Assembly (NCBI GenBank): GCA_905221605.1
Contig: CAJNDS010001447.1
Location: forward strand, 690,216-754,215
Origin: Symbiodinium natans
Lineage: Eukaryota > Sar > Dinophyceae > Suessiales > Symbiodiniaceae
Direction: 5' to 3'
DNA length: 64,000 nucleotides
Below are positions 11,101-20,689 of the stretch, in pieces (position 1 is the stretch's first letter; each line of letters begins with the position of its first letter). Under the pieces are notes generated by a model. The model made no database searches and was not told where the DNA came from. It worked only from the letters and a program-made list of their open reading frames with translations. The translations under genes and the position numbers were made by a program.

Positions 11101-13470
11101 ATTTTGGGCATAAATATACATATATATATATATATATACACATGTGTGCGTGTGTAATCCTACCATAATTGAAAGGTTAGCCTTTTGTGGCTCAGGGCAT
11201 TCAACTAGAAGTTTGGTTGCATGTCTCTGAGCCCTAAACCCTAAACCCTAAACCCTAAACCCTAAACCCTAAACCCTAAACCCTAAACCCTAAACCCTAA
11301 ACCCTAAACCCTAAACCCTAGAAGTTGGTGGAGTCACCAGGGGGCCCAACTTCTAGAATGGATGCACGGAGCGAAAGCTGTCGGAGCCGTGGGTTTACAG
11401 AGTTGGGGTTTAGGGTTAGGGTTTAGGGTTTAGGGTTTGGGTTTAGGGTTTAGGGTTTAGGGTTTTGGGTTCAGGGTTTAGGGTCTAGGGTTTAGGGTTT
11501 AGGGTTTAGGGTTTAGGGTTTAGGGTTTAGGGTTTAGGGTTTAGGGTTTAGGGTTTAGGGTTTAGGGTTTAGTGTGGGATTTCCGAAGTAGGGGTCCTTA
11601 TTCTAAGGTAAATCCTACTATTTGGGGGGTATATTAGGGGGTCCCTTGTTTTTGTGTAGAGGGTTTGGGTCCCAAAAACGTTGTCAACAAAACTTTTCAA
11701 CGAAACGTGTTCAAAGAAACGTTCTCAACGAAACTTGTTCAGCGAGACGTGTCTTGTCACAAAATTGTTGTTCACGAAATTGTTTAATTTTGGTTAACGA
11801 AACCTTTGTCTTCTAGACTTTCTTTCATAATCATTGAATCCCATGGCTCGGTGGGAAACGAAACGTGGCCAGACGCGAAGTTTTTGAATCCCACGGCTAG
11901 GTGGGACACGTGTAAATAGGATTTCAACTATCTCAAATTGGATCCGATTTTTTGGGTTTGCAAATAAACGCTTCCAACGAAACTGTTTCCATGAAAGGTT
12001 GCAACGAAACTTGTTCAACGAAACGAACTAACCCTAAACCCTACACCCTAAGCCCGCAACCAATTCCTTTTTTTGTGCGGGGTAGGCTGCACACAAAGTA
12101 CAAGTCGACTCTTCCGTTTCGGGGGGTGCTGCCTCAAGCCCTCCGCCAGGACTCCGCGCCCTGGACCCTCAAGAATCCCTGGTGCAACTTTGGGGTTTAG
12201 GGTTTAGGTTAGGGTTTAGGGTTTAGGGTTCTCCTTGGTTTTTTTGTGGCCTCCAAAGGCGAATTGGATCAAGTTGCTTCAGCTCGGCTTGTCAGCTGCT
12301 CAGACAAACAACTTGGCAAATTCAGAATGATACAACATACAATTTCTATGTACTTTGTCCTGGGGGTTTATTAGGCTTTAGGTTTTGCGGTTTAGGTTTT
12401 AGGGTTTAGGGTTTAGGCGTTTAGGGTTTCGGTTTCACGTCCCAGCTACGTTTTCGCGATACGGAGCGATGCAATCCACAGAAAGTGCGCAGACCTACCG
12501 GAATGTGAGAGTACGATTTAGGGCCACCTCAGACGACGCCAAGCTTCTGTTTTTTCAGGGTTTAGGGTTTAGGGTTTAGGGCTTAGGATTTAGGGTTTAG
12601 GGGTTTCTAGAAATTGTATAGGGTTTGGGTCCCAATAACGTTTTGACCGAAACGTTTTGACCGAAAGTTTCGACCGAAAGCTTTGACGGAAACGTTTCGA
12701 CCGACAGTTTTGTTTTTTGCCCCTGCACCAGGAGGGGGGGGGGGGGGGGGGGGGGTGGATTCGGGATGGATGGGATGGAGAGGGGCCGGTGGCCAGAGGT
12801 TTAAGTAAACTGAGTATTTGGCTTCAGACTTAAACTCGGCTTGTCAGCTGTCTATAGAAATAACTTGGAAATTCAGAATGATACCACATACAACTTCTAT
12901 TTATTTTGTTTTGAGGGTTTAGGGTTTAGGGTTTAGGGTTTAGGGTTTAGGGTTTAGGGTTTAGGGTTTAGGGTTTAGGGTTTAGGGTTGTGAAGAGCTG
13001 TGGCTCCAGGTCTGTATTCAACCCAGCGACCATGTCTCTGAACTCCCAAGTCCTTCATACCTAGGATGCCCAGTAGTACACTTTTCCCTTTTTGGGGGGC
13101 TTAGGTTCCCTTATAAACCCCTTTAAGCAAAAAAGTGCACCCTGTGTTAATCCTAGGTTCCTGGGCAACCTAGAGCAAGTCTGTTCAAGAAGGGTTTTGG
13201 GGCTTGGTTTGGGGGTTTCAGTCAGGCTACCTTGAAAAAAGAAAAAATAGCCCCCAAAAAGCTCGCGCAGTGTAACTTTCGAGCCCTTAAAACTGAGTTA
13301 AAAGTTAGCTTGAGATGGGTCAAAGATCCATCTCAAACTAACTTTTAAGGGATTTCTTATGGTGGGATGAAGGTGGCGATCGAGTGCTCCGACAGCCAGA
13401 CGTCTTTTGGGCTTGGGCAGCGCTTTGACGTGTCGGAGGCGACGACCATGCTGGAGTGCTCCTTATTCTG
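8176..13470 (+). CDS. Secreted cysteine-rich, discoidin/F5-8-type-C-like protein gene, copy 1 (exon set)
   Basis: Several conserved exon islands match copy 2 in order and strand. ATG 8176 starts a signal peptide (MAPVVAALLCSLLTVSPPLC) followed by a Thr run. About 8950-9063 encodes a Cys-rich segment (CNPYNAHRYYRVSN..., then GCVS, SC, SWDLYEASG). Exon 10150-10268 contains QVEFFDTLGNK and GSGKSRTPDL. Exon 10548-about 10830 contains WEGDYDVG, KVGGQWVLVDFG and IRIHQGGIGN. About 13370-13470 has KVAIECSDSQTSFGLGQRFD. The EFFD...GSG...DW / GGQWxxVDFG / IRIxQ / ECSD order resembles an F5/8 type C lectin-like fold split by introns, which would suit a secreted or surface-binding protein; this is inference. 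A TAG at 10672-10674 lies in the conserved frame, so the copy may be a pseudogene or spliced differently. Confidence 0.55.
9391..9503. mobile_element. MITE-like element, family D copy 1
   Basis: Ends CTAGGATGCCCAGTG and, at the right, the reverse complement of CTAGGCTGCCCAGTA: 15-bp inverted repeats with few mismatches. The interior has a second inverted pair around CCCTTTTTGGGGGG and CCCCTTTAAGC. 113 bp. Other copies are at 13071-13173 and 20291-20400. Confidence 0.7.
9793..9903. mobile_element. MITE-like element, family E copy 1
   Basis: Ends CCCAAAGGATCCTAAGTACC and the reverse complement of CCCAAAGGGTCCAAAAAATG. The interior is inverted relative to the copy at 18233-18341. About 111 bp, no ORF. 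Confidence 0.6.
11090..11160. repeat. TA/TG microsatellite
   Basis: ATATACATATATATATATATA followed by CACATGTGTGCGTGTGT, within the right edge of the left duplication copy. Confidence 0.85.
11230..11320 (-). repeat. CCCTAAA array, about 13 units
   Basis: Perfect CCCTAAA units. It faces the TTTAGGG array at 11405-11572 across about 85 bp of unique DNA. Confidence 0.95.
11405..11572 (+). repeat. TTTAGGG array, about 24 units
   Basis: Long array with a few variant units (GGGTTCAGGG, GGGTCTAGGG). With 11230-11320 it forms a converging inverted pair. Confidence 0.95.
11680..12040. repeat. Irregular 'CAACGAAAC' repeat clusters
   Basis: Short units of the form (T)TCAACGAAAC(G/T)TGTTC recur at 11680-11800 and 11965-12030. 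A similar pattern, (A)CGTTT(T)GACCGAAA, recurs at 12636-12710. They are likely diverged minisatellites; no gene is called. Confidence 0.6.
12125..12196 (+). CDS. Exon-like island before a telomere-type block
   Basis: A GC-rich open segment containing VLPQALRQDSAPWTLKNPWC and then NFG, running into GGTTTAGG repeats that could serve as a GT donor. Family unknown and borders uncertain. Confidence 0.25.
12447..12560 (+). CDS. Conserved island shared with 20090-20190 (probable exon of copy 1)
   Basis: This block matches 20090-20190 closely (CTACCGGAATGTGA, CCTCAGACGA.GCCAA). The frame shared by both copies reads QST/SxSAxTYRNV...SDDAKLL. Another frame gives a Cys-containing peptide with CxDLPEC, so the true frame is unresolved. 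It lies between the GGQWxLVDFG exon and the ECSD exon, as expected for an internal exon of the duplicated gene. Confidence 0.4.
12734..12755 (+). repeat. G22 homopolymer
   Basis: Unbroken G run, G-quadruplex-capable and prone to length error. Confidence 0.9.
12914..12988 (+). repeat. TTTAGGG array, about 10 units
   Basis: Perfect units. To its left, a unique segment (GGCTTGTCAGCTG...TTCAGAATGATAC) repeats one at 12280-12355 and, inverted, one at about 14030-14110. Confidence 0.9.
13071..13173. mobile_element. MITE-like element, family D copy 2
   Basis: Ends CTAGGATGCCCAGTA and CTGGGCAACCTAG. The interior matches family D copy 1 (CCCTTTTTGGGGGGCTTAGG and ACCCCTTTAAGCAAAAAAG). 103 bp. Confidence 0.7.
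13298..13348. repeat. Strong hairpin, 21-bp arms
   Basis: TTAAAAGTTAGCTTGAGATGG and its reverse complement with one mismatch, separated by a 9-nt loop. It lies just upstream of the ECSD exon of copy 1 and could be a MITE remnant or a structured intron segment. Confidence 0.75.
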
Positions 13471-13488
13471 GGCACTATACTTTAATGA

Positions 13489-13668
13489 CCCTAAACCCTA
13501 AACCCTCCACCCTAAACCCTAAACCCTAAACCCGAAACCCTAAACCCTAAACCCTAAACCCTAAACCCTAAACCCTAAACCCTAAACCCTAAACCCTAAA
13601 CCCTAAACCCTAAACCCTAAACCCTAAACCCTAAACCCTAAACCCTAAACCCTAAACCCTAAACCCTA
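13489..13668 (-). repeat. CCCTAAA array, about 25 units (longest block)
   Basis: Long run of CCCTAAA with two early variants (CTCCACC, CCCGAAA). It follows immediately downstream of the last recognised exon of copy 1. Confidence 0.95.
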
Positions 13669-13679
13669 AGCCGCAGCAT

Positions 13680-13768
13680 CCAACAGCTCAGGTTTCTCGA
13701 ACGGCTGCCAGGTCACCGAGCGCTTCGGCTGCGAGAGGGGCTCGGGATCTCTGGCTTTGGAGTGTTGA
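13680..13768 (+). CDS. Exon-like island, Cys-rich
   Basis: An open, GC-rich segment after the long CCCTAAA array. One frame reads SSGFSNGCQVTERFGCERGS and then LALEC and TGA, a small cysteine-spaced secreted-type peptide. Another frame is also open, so this is tentative. It could be a terminal exon of copy 1. Confidence 0.25.
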
Positions 13769-14529
13769 GAAGAGGGAGTTTAGGGTTCAGGGTTTAGGGT
13801 TTTAAGTTTAGGGTTTTACGAAAATAGGGGACACCTAGAATAGAACCCACATAGTAGGATCCCCTTATAATGTTTCGGAAACCCCCGAGTTGAGAATGTC
13901 GTGTTGAGAAAGCCCTTACTCGGCTTAACCATTCAACCTTCTAGTGGCTTGATGTCGCCCTGAACCCTACACACTGCAGGGTTTACCTAAACCCTAAACC
14001 CTAAACCCTAAACCCTCAAGACAAAGTACATAGAAATTGTATCATTCTGAATTTTCCAAGGTTATTTGTCTAAACAGCGGACAAGCAGAGTTTCAGCAAA
14101 TTCTTCCACAGCACCTGGAAAGCCAAGTGCTCAATTTACTTAAACCTCTGGGCCTTCCCACCCAAAGAATTGGGTTTAGGGTTTAGGGTTTAGGGTTGAG
14201 GGTTTAGGGTGGAGGGTTTAGGGTTTAGGGGGCCAGCCAGGGGCCGGGATGCCCCCCAAAAAAAGAAATTTGGTTCTAAAGCAGAAATTTGGTTAAAAAA
14301 TGTTGCTCAGCACTTTCGCTCCAAAACGGTTCGCTCAAAACGTTATTGGGACCCAAGCCCTATACAATTTCTATAAGCCTAAACACTATCACTAAACCCC
14401 GCCACCTGGCCCCTGAATGCCTGGAAGAGAGTTCAAACCCCGGTTTGGCCCCCTTTGCCTTGGGAGGAGCCTTCCCCTCTGCGCGATTGGGAAAGGATGT
14501 CAAGCACGAACACTATAGTCACTATACCT

Positions 14530-14632
14530 TGGGATGTTCCCCCTCATTCTAACTAACAGTCCTTCCTAGGCAGTCAAGCACCCCCGGTCATCATCGCTCT
14601 TCAGGACTGTTAGTATAAGGGGGAGCATCCCA
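14530..14632. mobile_element. MITE-like element, family F copy 1
   Basis: Left TGGGATGTTCCCCCTCATTC and right, reverse complement TGGGATGCTCCCCCTTATAC; both arms continue into ...AACAGTCCT. About 103 bp. A partial relative is at 17817-17900. Confidence 0.65.
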
Positions 14633-14737
14633 AACCATGCCCTCCAAACAGGGTTTAGGGTTTAGGGTTTAGGGTGTAGGGTTTAGGGTTTAGGGTGTAG
14701 GGTTTAGGGTTTAGGGTTTAGGGTTCTTCACTGCCAC

Positions 14738-14885
14738 CTCCGGAAGAACTTCAGGTGCGTTGGAAGAAGTTGCCAAGTACAGGCAGCCGTAGCTGTCGTG
14801 CCCTCAGCAAGCTCCAGCCCGCTGAGAATCGGCGGGTACGCATGCCTCCCTCTGCTGCTGCTGTTGGTATGCCGAATTCAAGACC
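14738..14885 (+). CDS. Exon-like island between telomere-type blocks
   Basis: A GC-rich open segment (PPPEELQVRWKKLPSTGSRS, then a basic Arg/Pro/Ala-rich stretch) lies between TTTAGGG blocks. No family is recognised, and codon-level support is only moderate. Confidence 0.25.
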
Positions 14886-14939
14886 TGGTTTAGGGTTTAG
14901 GATTTAGGGTTTAGGGTTTAGGGTTTAGGGTTTAGGGTT

Positions 14940-16370
14940 GTACGGTAAGCGCTTGTCAAGGTACATGGGTACATATCAGTAGTTCTCAGTGCACAAATGT
15001 CACTGCCTAATGGCCTGGGAGTCGCGTGTCGGAGAATTCCGCAGGCGGCGGCCGGGCCTAAATCGGCTGCAATTTTCCTCTTCATGGGGATGCGGTGAAT
15101 CGTATATGTTATATGCTATAGTGCAGTACCCTATACAGCAACACACAGTACACTATACTAAACAGGATATATATATATATACAGACATACATACATTAGA
15201 CGATTCTACATGACGCTTCCCCATCAGAGCCCCGAAGGGACAGCCTGAGCGAAGAGCCTGCAGCAATCGAACAACGCCCAAAACAGATAATGTAATACTC
15301 TTGAAGGATGTAACACTCTTGAAGGTTTGAGGATTAAGGATTCGGCTCAGAAAATCCACTCCCACCATGAATATAAGGTTGAAGAGCCACAATTTTCCAG
15401 GATCTACAGTAAAGACATTCGAGATTACAACCAAACTCGGATTTAACAGAACATATTGTATATGACTTATATGAACATTTCATATCCGGCACTTGCCGAC
15501 ATCAACCCTGACTCACAGCGATAGTACCCTTATTTCCCTTTTGGAGGGTTCGATTCCTGTAGGCAACCCTAAACCCTAAACCCTGCGCAAACCCTAAGCC
15601 CTAGACCCTAAACCCCAAACCCTAAACCTTAAACCCTCAATTCGCAAGGCTTAGGATTCGAGGTTCGGGCTTCCAAGCAGGAGCTACAACCACTCCAACC
15701 AACAATCCCTAAACCCCAAGACCGGTTTAGGGTTTAGGGTTTAGGGCTTAAGGTTTAGGGTCAGTAACTGCGCAGCACACTTTTTGGCGGGTAAGGCGAG
15801 GTAGGGCCCAAGGCCTGCGGAGTACGAAAGTAAGTGACAATAACCACCCGTTTATTTCGGGGGGAGGGATTGGGCTCGAAAGCAAGGAGTATCACTAGAG
15901 GAGATGTGAACTCGGCTGTACACAAAACACTCCCGACTAGGTGATATTTCACACCCGTCTTATCTCCGAGTCACATCGACTCCTTTCAAGTACAGTGAAG
16001 GCCTTAAGCGGGGCTTCATAGGGCCATTGGGGTTTGGAGGGTTTAGGGGGCAGCTATGGCGGTTGTACTGAGTAGGGTTCAAGTCAAGGGCTGAGGGCTC
16101 AGCCCTAAACCCTAAACCCTAAACCCTAAACCCTAAACCCTAAACCGCTAAGGGATTAGGGAACACTGAGGATGGGTCTGTGCGTCGGACAACAGACCGG
16201 ATGCTGCATAGTACCTGGAAACGAAGGCGACTTCAGCTAAAAACCCTAAACCCTAAACACTAAACCCTAAACCCTAAACCCCCTTGGGAATGATTTTTAT
16301 CATATAAATCCCAAGAGGACGTTAAAAACAGTATGTTTACTAAGGTTCTAAGGGGAGTATAGTCGGCAGA
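14940..16370. other. Unique DNA with short telomere-type blocks, no recognised gene
   Basis: It contains a TA microsatellite (15168-15185), a partial family D fragment (about 15525-15570) and short heptamer blocks. A segment at 16150-16240 is open (DGSVRRTTDRMLHSTWKRRR) but unsupported. Confidence 0.4.
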
Positions 16371-16619
16371 TTGTATACCTACATCAACCCAGGGGTGTGG
16401 GTAGCTACTCTGAGGTCCTTAAAGCTGCGTCGCCCGTGGCCCCGCGCTTGCAATAGCGGACCTTCTTGCGCAGGCGCAGCGCGGCGTGTCATGTGAGCTC
16501 GGCTCAAGATGAGGACTGCTACGGCTCTTGCTATTTCTACTACGACTGCGACGACGAAGATTCGTAAGGATAGCAATCATAGCAGCGGCAATAGTAGCAG
16601 CAGCAGCGGTAATGACAAG

Positions 16620-19600
16620 ATGGCTCCCGTGGTCGCAGCTCTTCTCAGCAGCCTGCTGACGGCTGCTCCGCCGCTGTGTTTGGGTGATGGAACAACCACG
16701 ACTACCACGGTCACATCCGCCTCCCGCCATTCAAATGCTGAAACCCCTCACATCTAGTCTTACGTACCCTACTTCTGGAGTCTCCAGGTTTCCGGTCCCA
16801 TCTGTAGCACCATTCAGGCGTGGCGCTCTTGCAACTTCTGACCACCGTTCTCTGTTCGAAGTGGCACGAGTGACGGTCGTCGGGAACACGAGAGTGTATA
16901 AGCTCTGTAGGACAGCTTCTCGCTTGAACTTTCAAGCACGAGCAGTCGCGTGATGTGTTGGTAAGTGCAAGGTCATGCGTTGTTGGTCTGATTTCTTTGG
17001 TTGGCAAATCCATGCCTGAGCAGGATCATAGCTATACGGAAAGCATCGAGCCGAAGGATGAGTTTTTTGTTGCGTTTGTGTTGCATGCTGGCTTGAAACC
17101 CTAAACCATAAACGCCAAACCCCTAAAGCCCCAAACCCCTAAACCTCCAAACCCCTTAAACCCTCAACCCTGACTCTTCGTCAGGCTCCTGCAAGGGCTT
17201 TCCCTGTTTTAGCCAGATCTACGAGTCCAAGTACAGGAAGCCTTTCCCACATTCATTCACAATGCAGATAGTATTTAGCATAAGATCATAGAATATAGTG
17301 TAAATATGTTTATAGTGTAAATATGTTTTTCAATATAAAATTTATTCATACGAAAATACTAGTGGAAATAGAATGGTCGGGAAGAGCTGAGGCTGTGTGC
17401 AATCCGTACAATGCGCATCGGTACTACCGCGTGTCCAATGGCGGCTGTGTATCCCAGTCGTCCTGCAGCTCGAGCTGGGATCTCTACGAGGCAAGCGGGC
17501 CCGTGGGTTTATAGCAGATTTAGAATTTGACCCTAAACCCTAAACCCTAAACCCTCAACCCTAAACCCCGGCGTCTTGTGAAGTTCAGAGAGGTGTTGGG
17601 TCTCCATAGCCTCTGATAGATTTTACACACTGGAGGAGCAGAGGAGCCCCTGCATTCCGCATCTTAAGATGGAGCTAGGACCCCAGGTGCTGCGTTAGAT
17701 TATTGGGCCCGTGTTTACGGTTTAGGGTTTAGGGTTTAGGGTTTAGGGTGTTCTCATTTCGATGTGGTTTAAAATTTAGGTTTCTAACCAAGGCTGACAT
17801 GACATTACAGTTAGGTTGGGATGTTCCCCCTTATACAAACAGTCCTTAATTGGGATCTCAGTACCCCCCATTATAGTCCCAATTAAGGACTTGGCAAGCC
17901 ACGTTGGCAAAGTGAATCCCATTTCACTGGGAGCCTTGTCGAGGGTCCACGCTGTGGGCGAAGGGCTCGTAATGCTGGGCGGTGCCTAAAGTACCCTCTC
18001 GGAAGAATGCAAATGGGGGAGATCTCTCTCTACACGAAACCCTAAACCCTAAACCCTAAACCCTAAACCCTAAACCCTAAACCCTAAACCCTAAACCCTA
18101 AACCCTAAACCCTAAACTGAGTCAGCCCGGGGCCGTCGAGCAGGGCGAGCCGAAGCCGGCAGGCGAGGGAGCGGAGCCAGAAGCCCTCCGGCTGGCGACG
18201 GAGCTCTCAGTCCTGTAGGGCGAGTAACCCGTCCCAAAGGGTCCTAAGTACCTATATGGGGGACACTTACCCGAACCATAACAGTAATTCCTATAACAGA
18301 AACCCTGAATTCTGCGATGTAGGTACTTAGGATATTTTGGGCGTCAGGTTGCCCTAGAACAAGCTCCCCTCCGGCTGGGGCCGTGTTTCCTGGACCAGGG
18401 GGCTGCCAGGCAGGTCCAGGCAGGCAGGTAAGCAATATTCCCTTCTTCTTTACTCTCAGGCACAGGCCTCCCCCTCCCGGGCAGGGGCCTCCCAGGGGCT
18501 TCCCGAAAAACTCTCAACAAGAATGATCTACGATCAGAAAGCAAGGAAACCCTAAACCTGGAGCGCAAGCGCGGCGGGGCTCCACAAGTCGGGGCGCGCA
18601 AGCGCCTGGGTGCTTTTAGCACCAGCGTGCCCCCTCAACTGAGACACCCTAAATCCCAAAGCCCTAAACCGTAAACTTTACCGAATCCCGGCCAAAAAGG
18701 AAGGAAGAGGAGATGCGAGCGAATAGCCAGAAGTCTTGTGGTTTGGGATTCAAGGATAGAGCTGACAAGCCTGGGAGCTTCGTGTTGCAAAAAGCCTCAA
18801 GCAGCAGGGTACGAACCCTAATCCCCAAACCCCAAGCCCTAAAACCCTAAACCCTAAACCCTAAACCCTAAACCCTAAACCCTAAACCCTAAAACCCTAA
18901 ACCCTAGACCCTGATGCCCCCAGAGCCAGGTGGAGTTCTTCGACACAAATGGCAACCGGCAGCTACCTACAACAGTGATTGGCTCGTCTGGTTCGGGAAA
19001 ATCGAGAACGCCCGACCTGGCAGTCAATGGAGCTACTAACGACTGGTAGCTTAGGTGGAGTTTTGAGCACTTGCTTTTTTTCATAGATTCGTAGCGATAA
19101 CTGTATTGAATACGAGTGGGCCGTAAGATGTTTCTTGCAGAGCACCCTCAACACTTTTAGGTGGGAGGGTGACTATGACGTTGGCATGGCTTGCAGCTGC
19201 TGGAACGAGGCGAAGGTTGGAGGGCAGTGGATGCTCGTCGATTTCGGAATGCCGAATCTTGGAGCATTCCAGCAGCATACGTTTTTGCAGAGGGGGTGGC
19301 TACGTAGAGCTCTCAGCAGACGACACCTTCTTGAAACGTTTTTCGTTGCCGACAAGCTGCTCCAAAGCCATGTAAGGGTGGCTTTTCCTCGGATCCGGAT
19401 TTGGCAGGGCGGCATAGGCAACCAGTTTGCAGTGGACCAGGCGGGGAACAGCTTCTGAGTACATTCTTTGCATCCTAGCATTGTTAGAATGACAAACGCT
19501 TCCGACACTGCAATTAATTGCAACAGTAAGAACAAGAAATAGCAACAATAGCAATACTCTTCATCACAACAGTATGAATATAGGTGATCAAAATAAGAGC

Positions 19601-20548
19601 ACCAAATTTAACAGCAAGGCTACTATCGTTTCCGTGTGGCAGCGTACCGAAGCTGTGGACGCCCTCTGCGTATTAAATCCTGTATAGCCTAAGTTTAGGG
19701 TTTAGGGTTTAGGGTTTAGGGTTTAGGGGTTTAGGGGTTTAGGGGTTTAGGGGCTTAGGGGTTTAGGGGTTTAGGGGTTTAGGGGTTTAGGGGTTTAGGG
19801 GTTTAGGGGTTTAGGGTTGAGACGACTGTTCTGCACTTTGCGAGGGGCATGCGCACGGCAGCTCCAATTTTGGAAGACAGCGCAGATGAAAATCCCCTAG
19901 AAGTAGGGGCCATGGGGTTATAAGTAGGGTTCTAAGGGCCTATATGGGGGTAATAGGTCACATTGTTTTGGTTGCAACACTCTCTTAGCTGAACTTGGCA
20001 TAGGAAGGTGGGCCCAACTTGTAGAACGGATGCACGAAGCGAAGCTGTCCGAGAGTCTGACAGGTGCAGGCAAGTAGACGTCGCCACCCTTTCGCAACAC
20101 GGAACGGTGCAATCCTCAAAAAGTGCGAGGACCTACCGGAATGTGAACGCGATGCATGCCGCCTCAGACGATGCCAAACTTTTGTGTTAAAAACGGCGAC
20201 CCCGGACCTCTGTTCAAACCATATCTCGGAAAAAAGTCCTTCGTACGGCAAGTATGCTCAAAGAGGGTTTTGGGGCTTGGTTGAGTTCGACTAGGATGCC
20301 CAGTAGCCAGTAGTACCCTTATTCCCTTTTTGTGGGGCTTATAAGCCCCCTTTAAGCAAAAAGGGCACCCTCTTTAATCCCAGGTTACTGGGCAACCTAG
20401 TCGAAGCCCCAAAATCTCGAGCAGCTAATTCTCTCGAGCATGTTGCGAAGGTGGTGATCGAGTGCTCCGATAGCCCGACGAGTTTTGGGCTTGGACAGCG
20501 CTTTGACGTGTCAGAGGCGACGACCACCCTGGAGTGTCCCTTATCTAC
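16620..20548 (+). CDS. Secreted cysteine-rich, discoidin/F5-8-type-C-like protein gene, copy 2 (exon set)
   Basis: ATG 16620 begins MAPVVAALLSSLLTAAPPLC, a signal peptide followed by a Thr run. About 17391-17505 carries the Cys segment (VCNPYNAHRYYRVSNGGCVS and SWDLYEASG). Exon 18924-19045 has QVEFFDTNGNRQ and GSGKSRTPDL and ends ...NDW through a TG|GT junction. Exon 19161 to about 19455 stays open from WEGDYDVGMACSCW through KVGGQWMLVDFG to IRIWQGGIGNQFAVDQ. About 20440-20548 has KVVIECSDSPTSFGLGQRFD. Unlike copy 1, the QW-VDFG exon has no premature stop, so this is the better candidate for a working gene. The last exon lies 40 bp before the assembly gap, so the 3' end may be missing. The fold assignment is inference from motif order. 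Confidence 0.55.
18037..18117 (-). repeat. CCCTAAA array, about 11 units
   Basis: Perfect units between unique segments inside the presumed intron region of copy 2. Confidence 0.95.
18126..18218 (+). CDS. Exon-like island ending in TAG
   Basis: After a GAGTCAG acceptor-like end of the CCCTAAA array, 30 codons read PGAVEQGEPKPAGEGAEPEA and then LRLATELSVL and TAG. GC-rich, acidic/Pro-rich and protein-like. If it belongs to copy 2 it would be an alternative end; otherwise it belongs to an unrelated gene. Confidence 0.35.
   Translation, partial: PGAVEQGEPKPAGEGAEPEALRLATELSVL
18233..18341. mobile_element. MITE-like element, family E copy 2
   Basis: CCCAAAGGGTCCTAAGTACC at the left and CCCAAAATATCCTAAGTACC (reverse complement) at the right. 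It starts 14 bp after the stop of the island above. 109 bp, no ORF. Confidence 0.65.
19691..19816 (+). repeat. TTTAGGG to TTTAGGGG array (last telomere-type block)
   Basis: Four TTTAGGG units, then about eleven TTTAGGGG octamers. No telomere-type block is found to its right in the remaining 44 kb. Confidence 0.95.
19822..19923 (+). CDS. Exon-like island after the last telomere-type block
   Basis: An open frame (TVLHFARGMRTAAPILEDSA, DENPLEVGAMGL, TAA) begins at a GAG acceptor-like edge. Protein-like composition, family unknown. Confidence 0.25.
   Translation, partial: TTVLHFARGMRTAAPILEDSADENPLEVGAMGL
20291..20400. mobile_element. MITE-like element, family D copy 3
   Basis: CTAGGATGCCCAGTA and TACTGGGCAACCTAG flank an interior matching copies 1 and 2. 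110 bp. It lies about 40 bp upstream of the last exon of copy 2; in copy 1 the family D element lies about 200 bp upstream of the homologous exon, so its presence may predate the duplication. Confidence 0.75.
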
Positions 20549-20589
20549 TATTTGCAAAAAGAACCCCCTCCCCCCCCCAAAAAAAAAAA

Positions 20590-20689
20590 NNNNNNNNNNN
20601 NNNNNNNNNNNNNNNNNNNNNNNNNNNNNNNNNNNNNNNNNNNNNNNNNNNNNNNNNNNNNNNNNNNNNNNNNNNNNNNNNNNNNNNNN
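20590..20689. other. Assembly gap (100 N)
   Basis: Exactly 100 N, a conventional placeholder for a gap of unknown size. The left edge is a poly-A run. The right edge is the start of a tandem-repeat unit, so the array may extend into the gap. Confidence 1.

Larger units (their letters stand above)
16497..19690 (+). repeat. Segmental duplication, right copy (core)
   Basis: Partner of 8035-11090 (see that entry). Homology resumes further right at 20008-20060 (matching 11355-11395), 20090-20190 (matching 12447-12560) and 20440-20545 (matching 13360-13470), so the duplication originally covered the whole gene. Confidence 0.8.

Noticed and set aside
15545-15562. tRNA T-arm-like GGTTCGATTCC
   Set aside because: No matching stem pairs, anticodon arm or acceptor stem around it; it belongs to a partial family D element.
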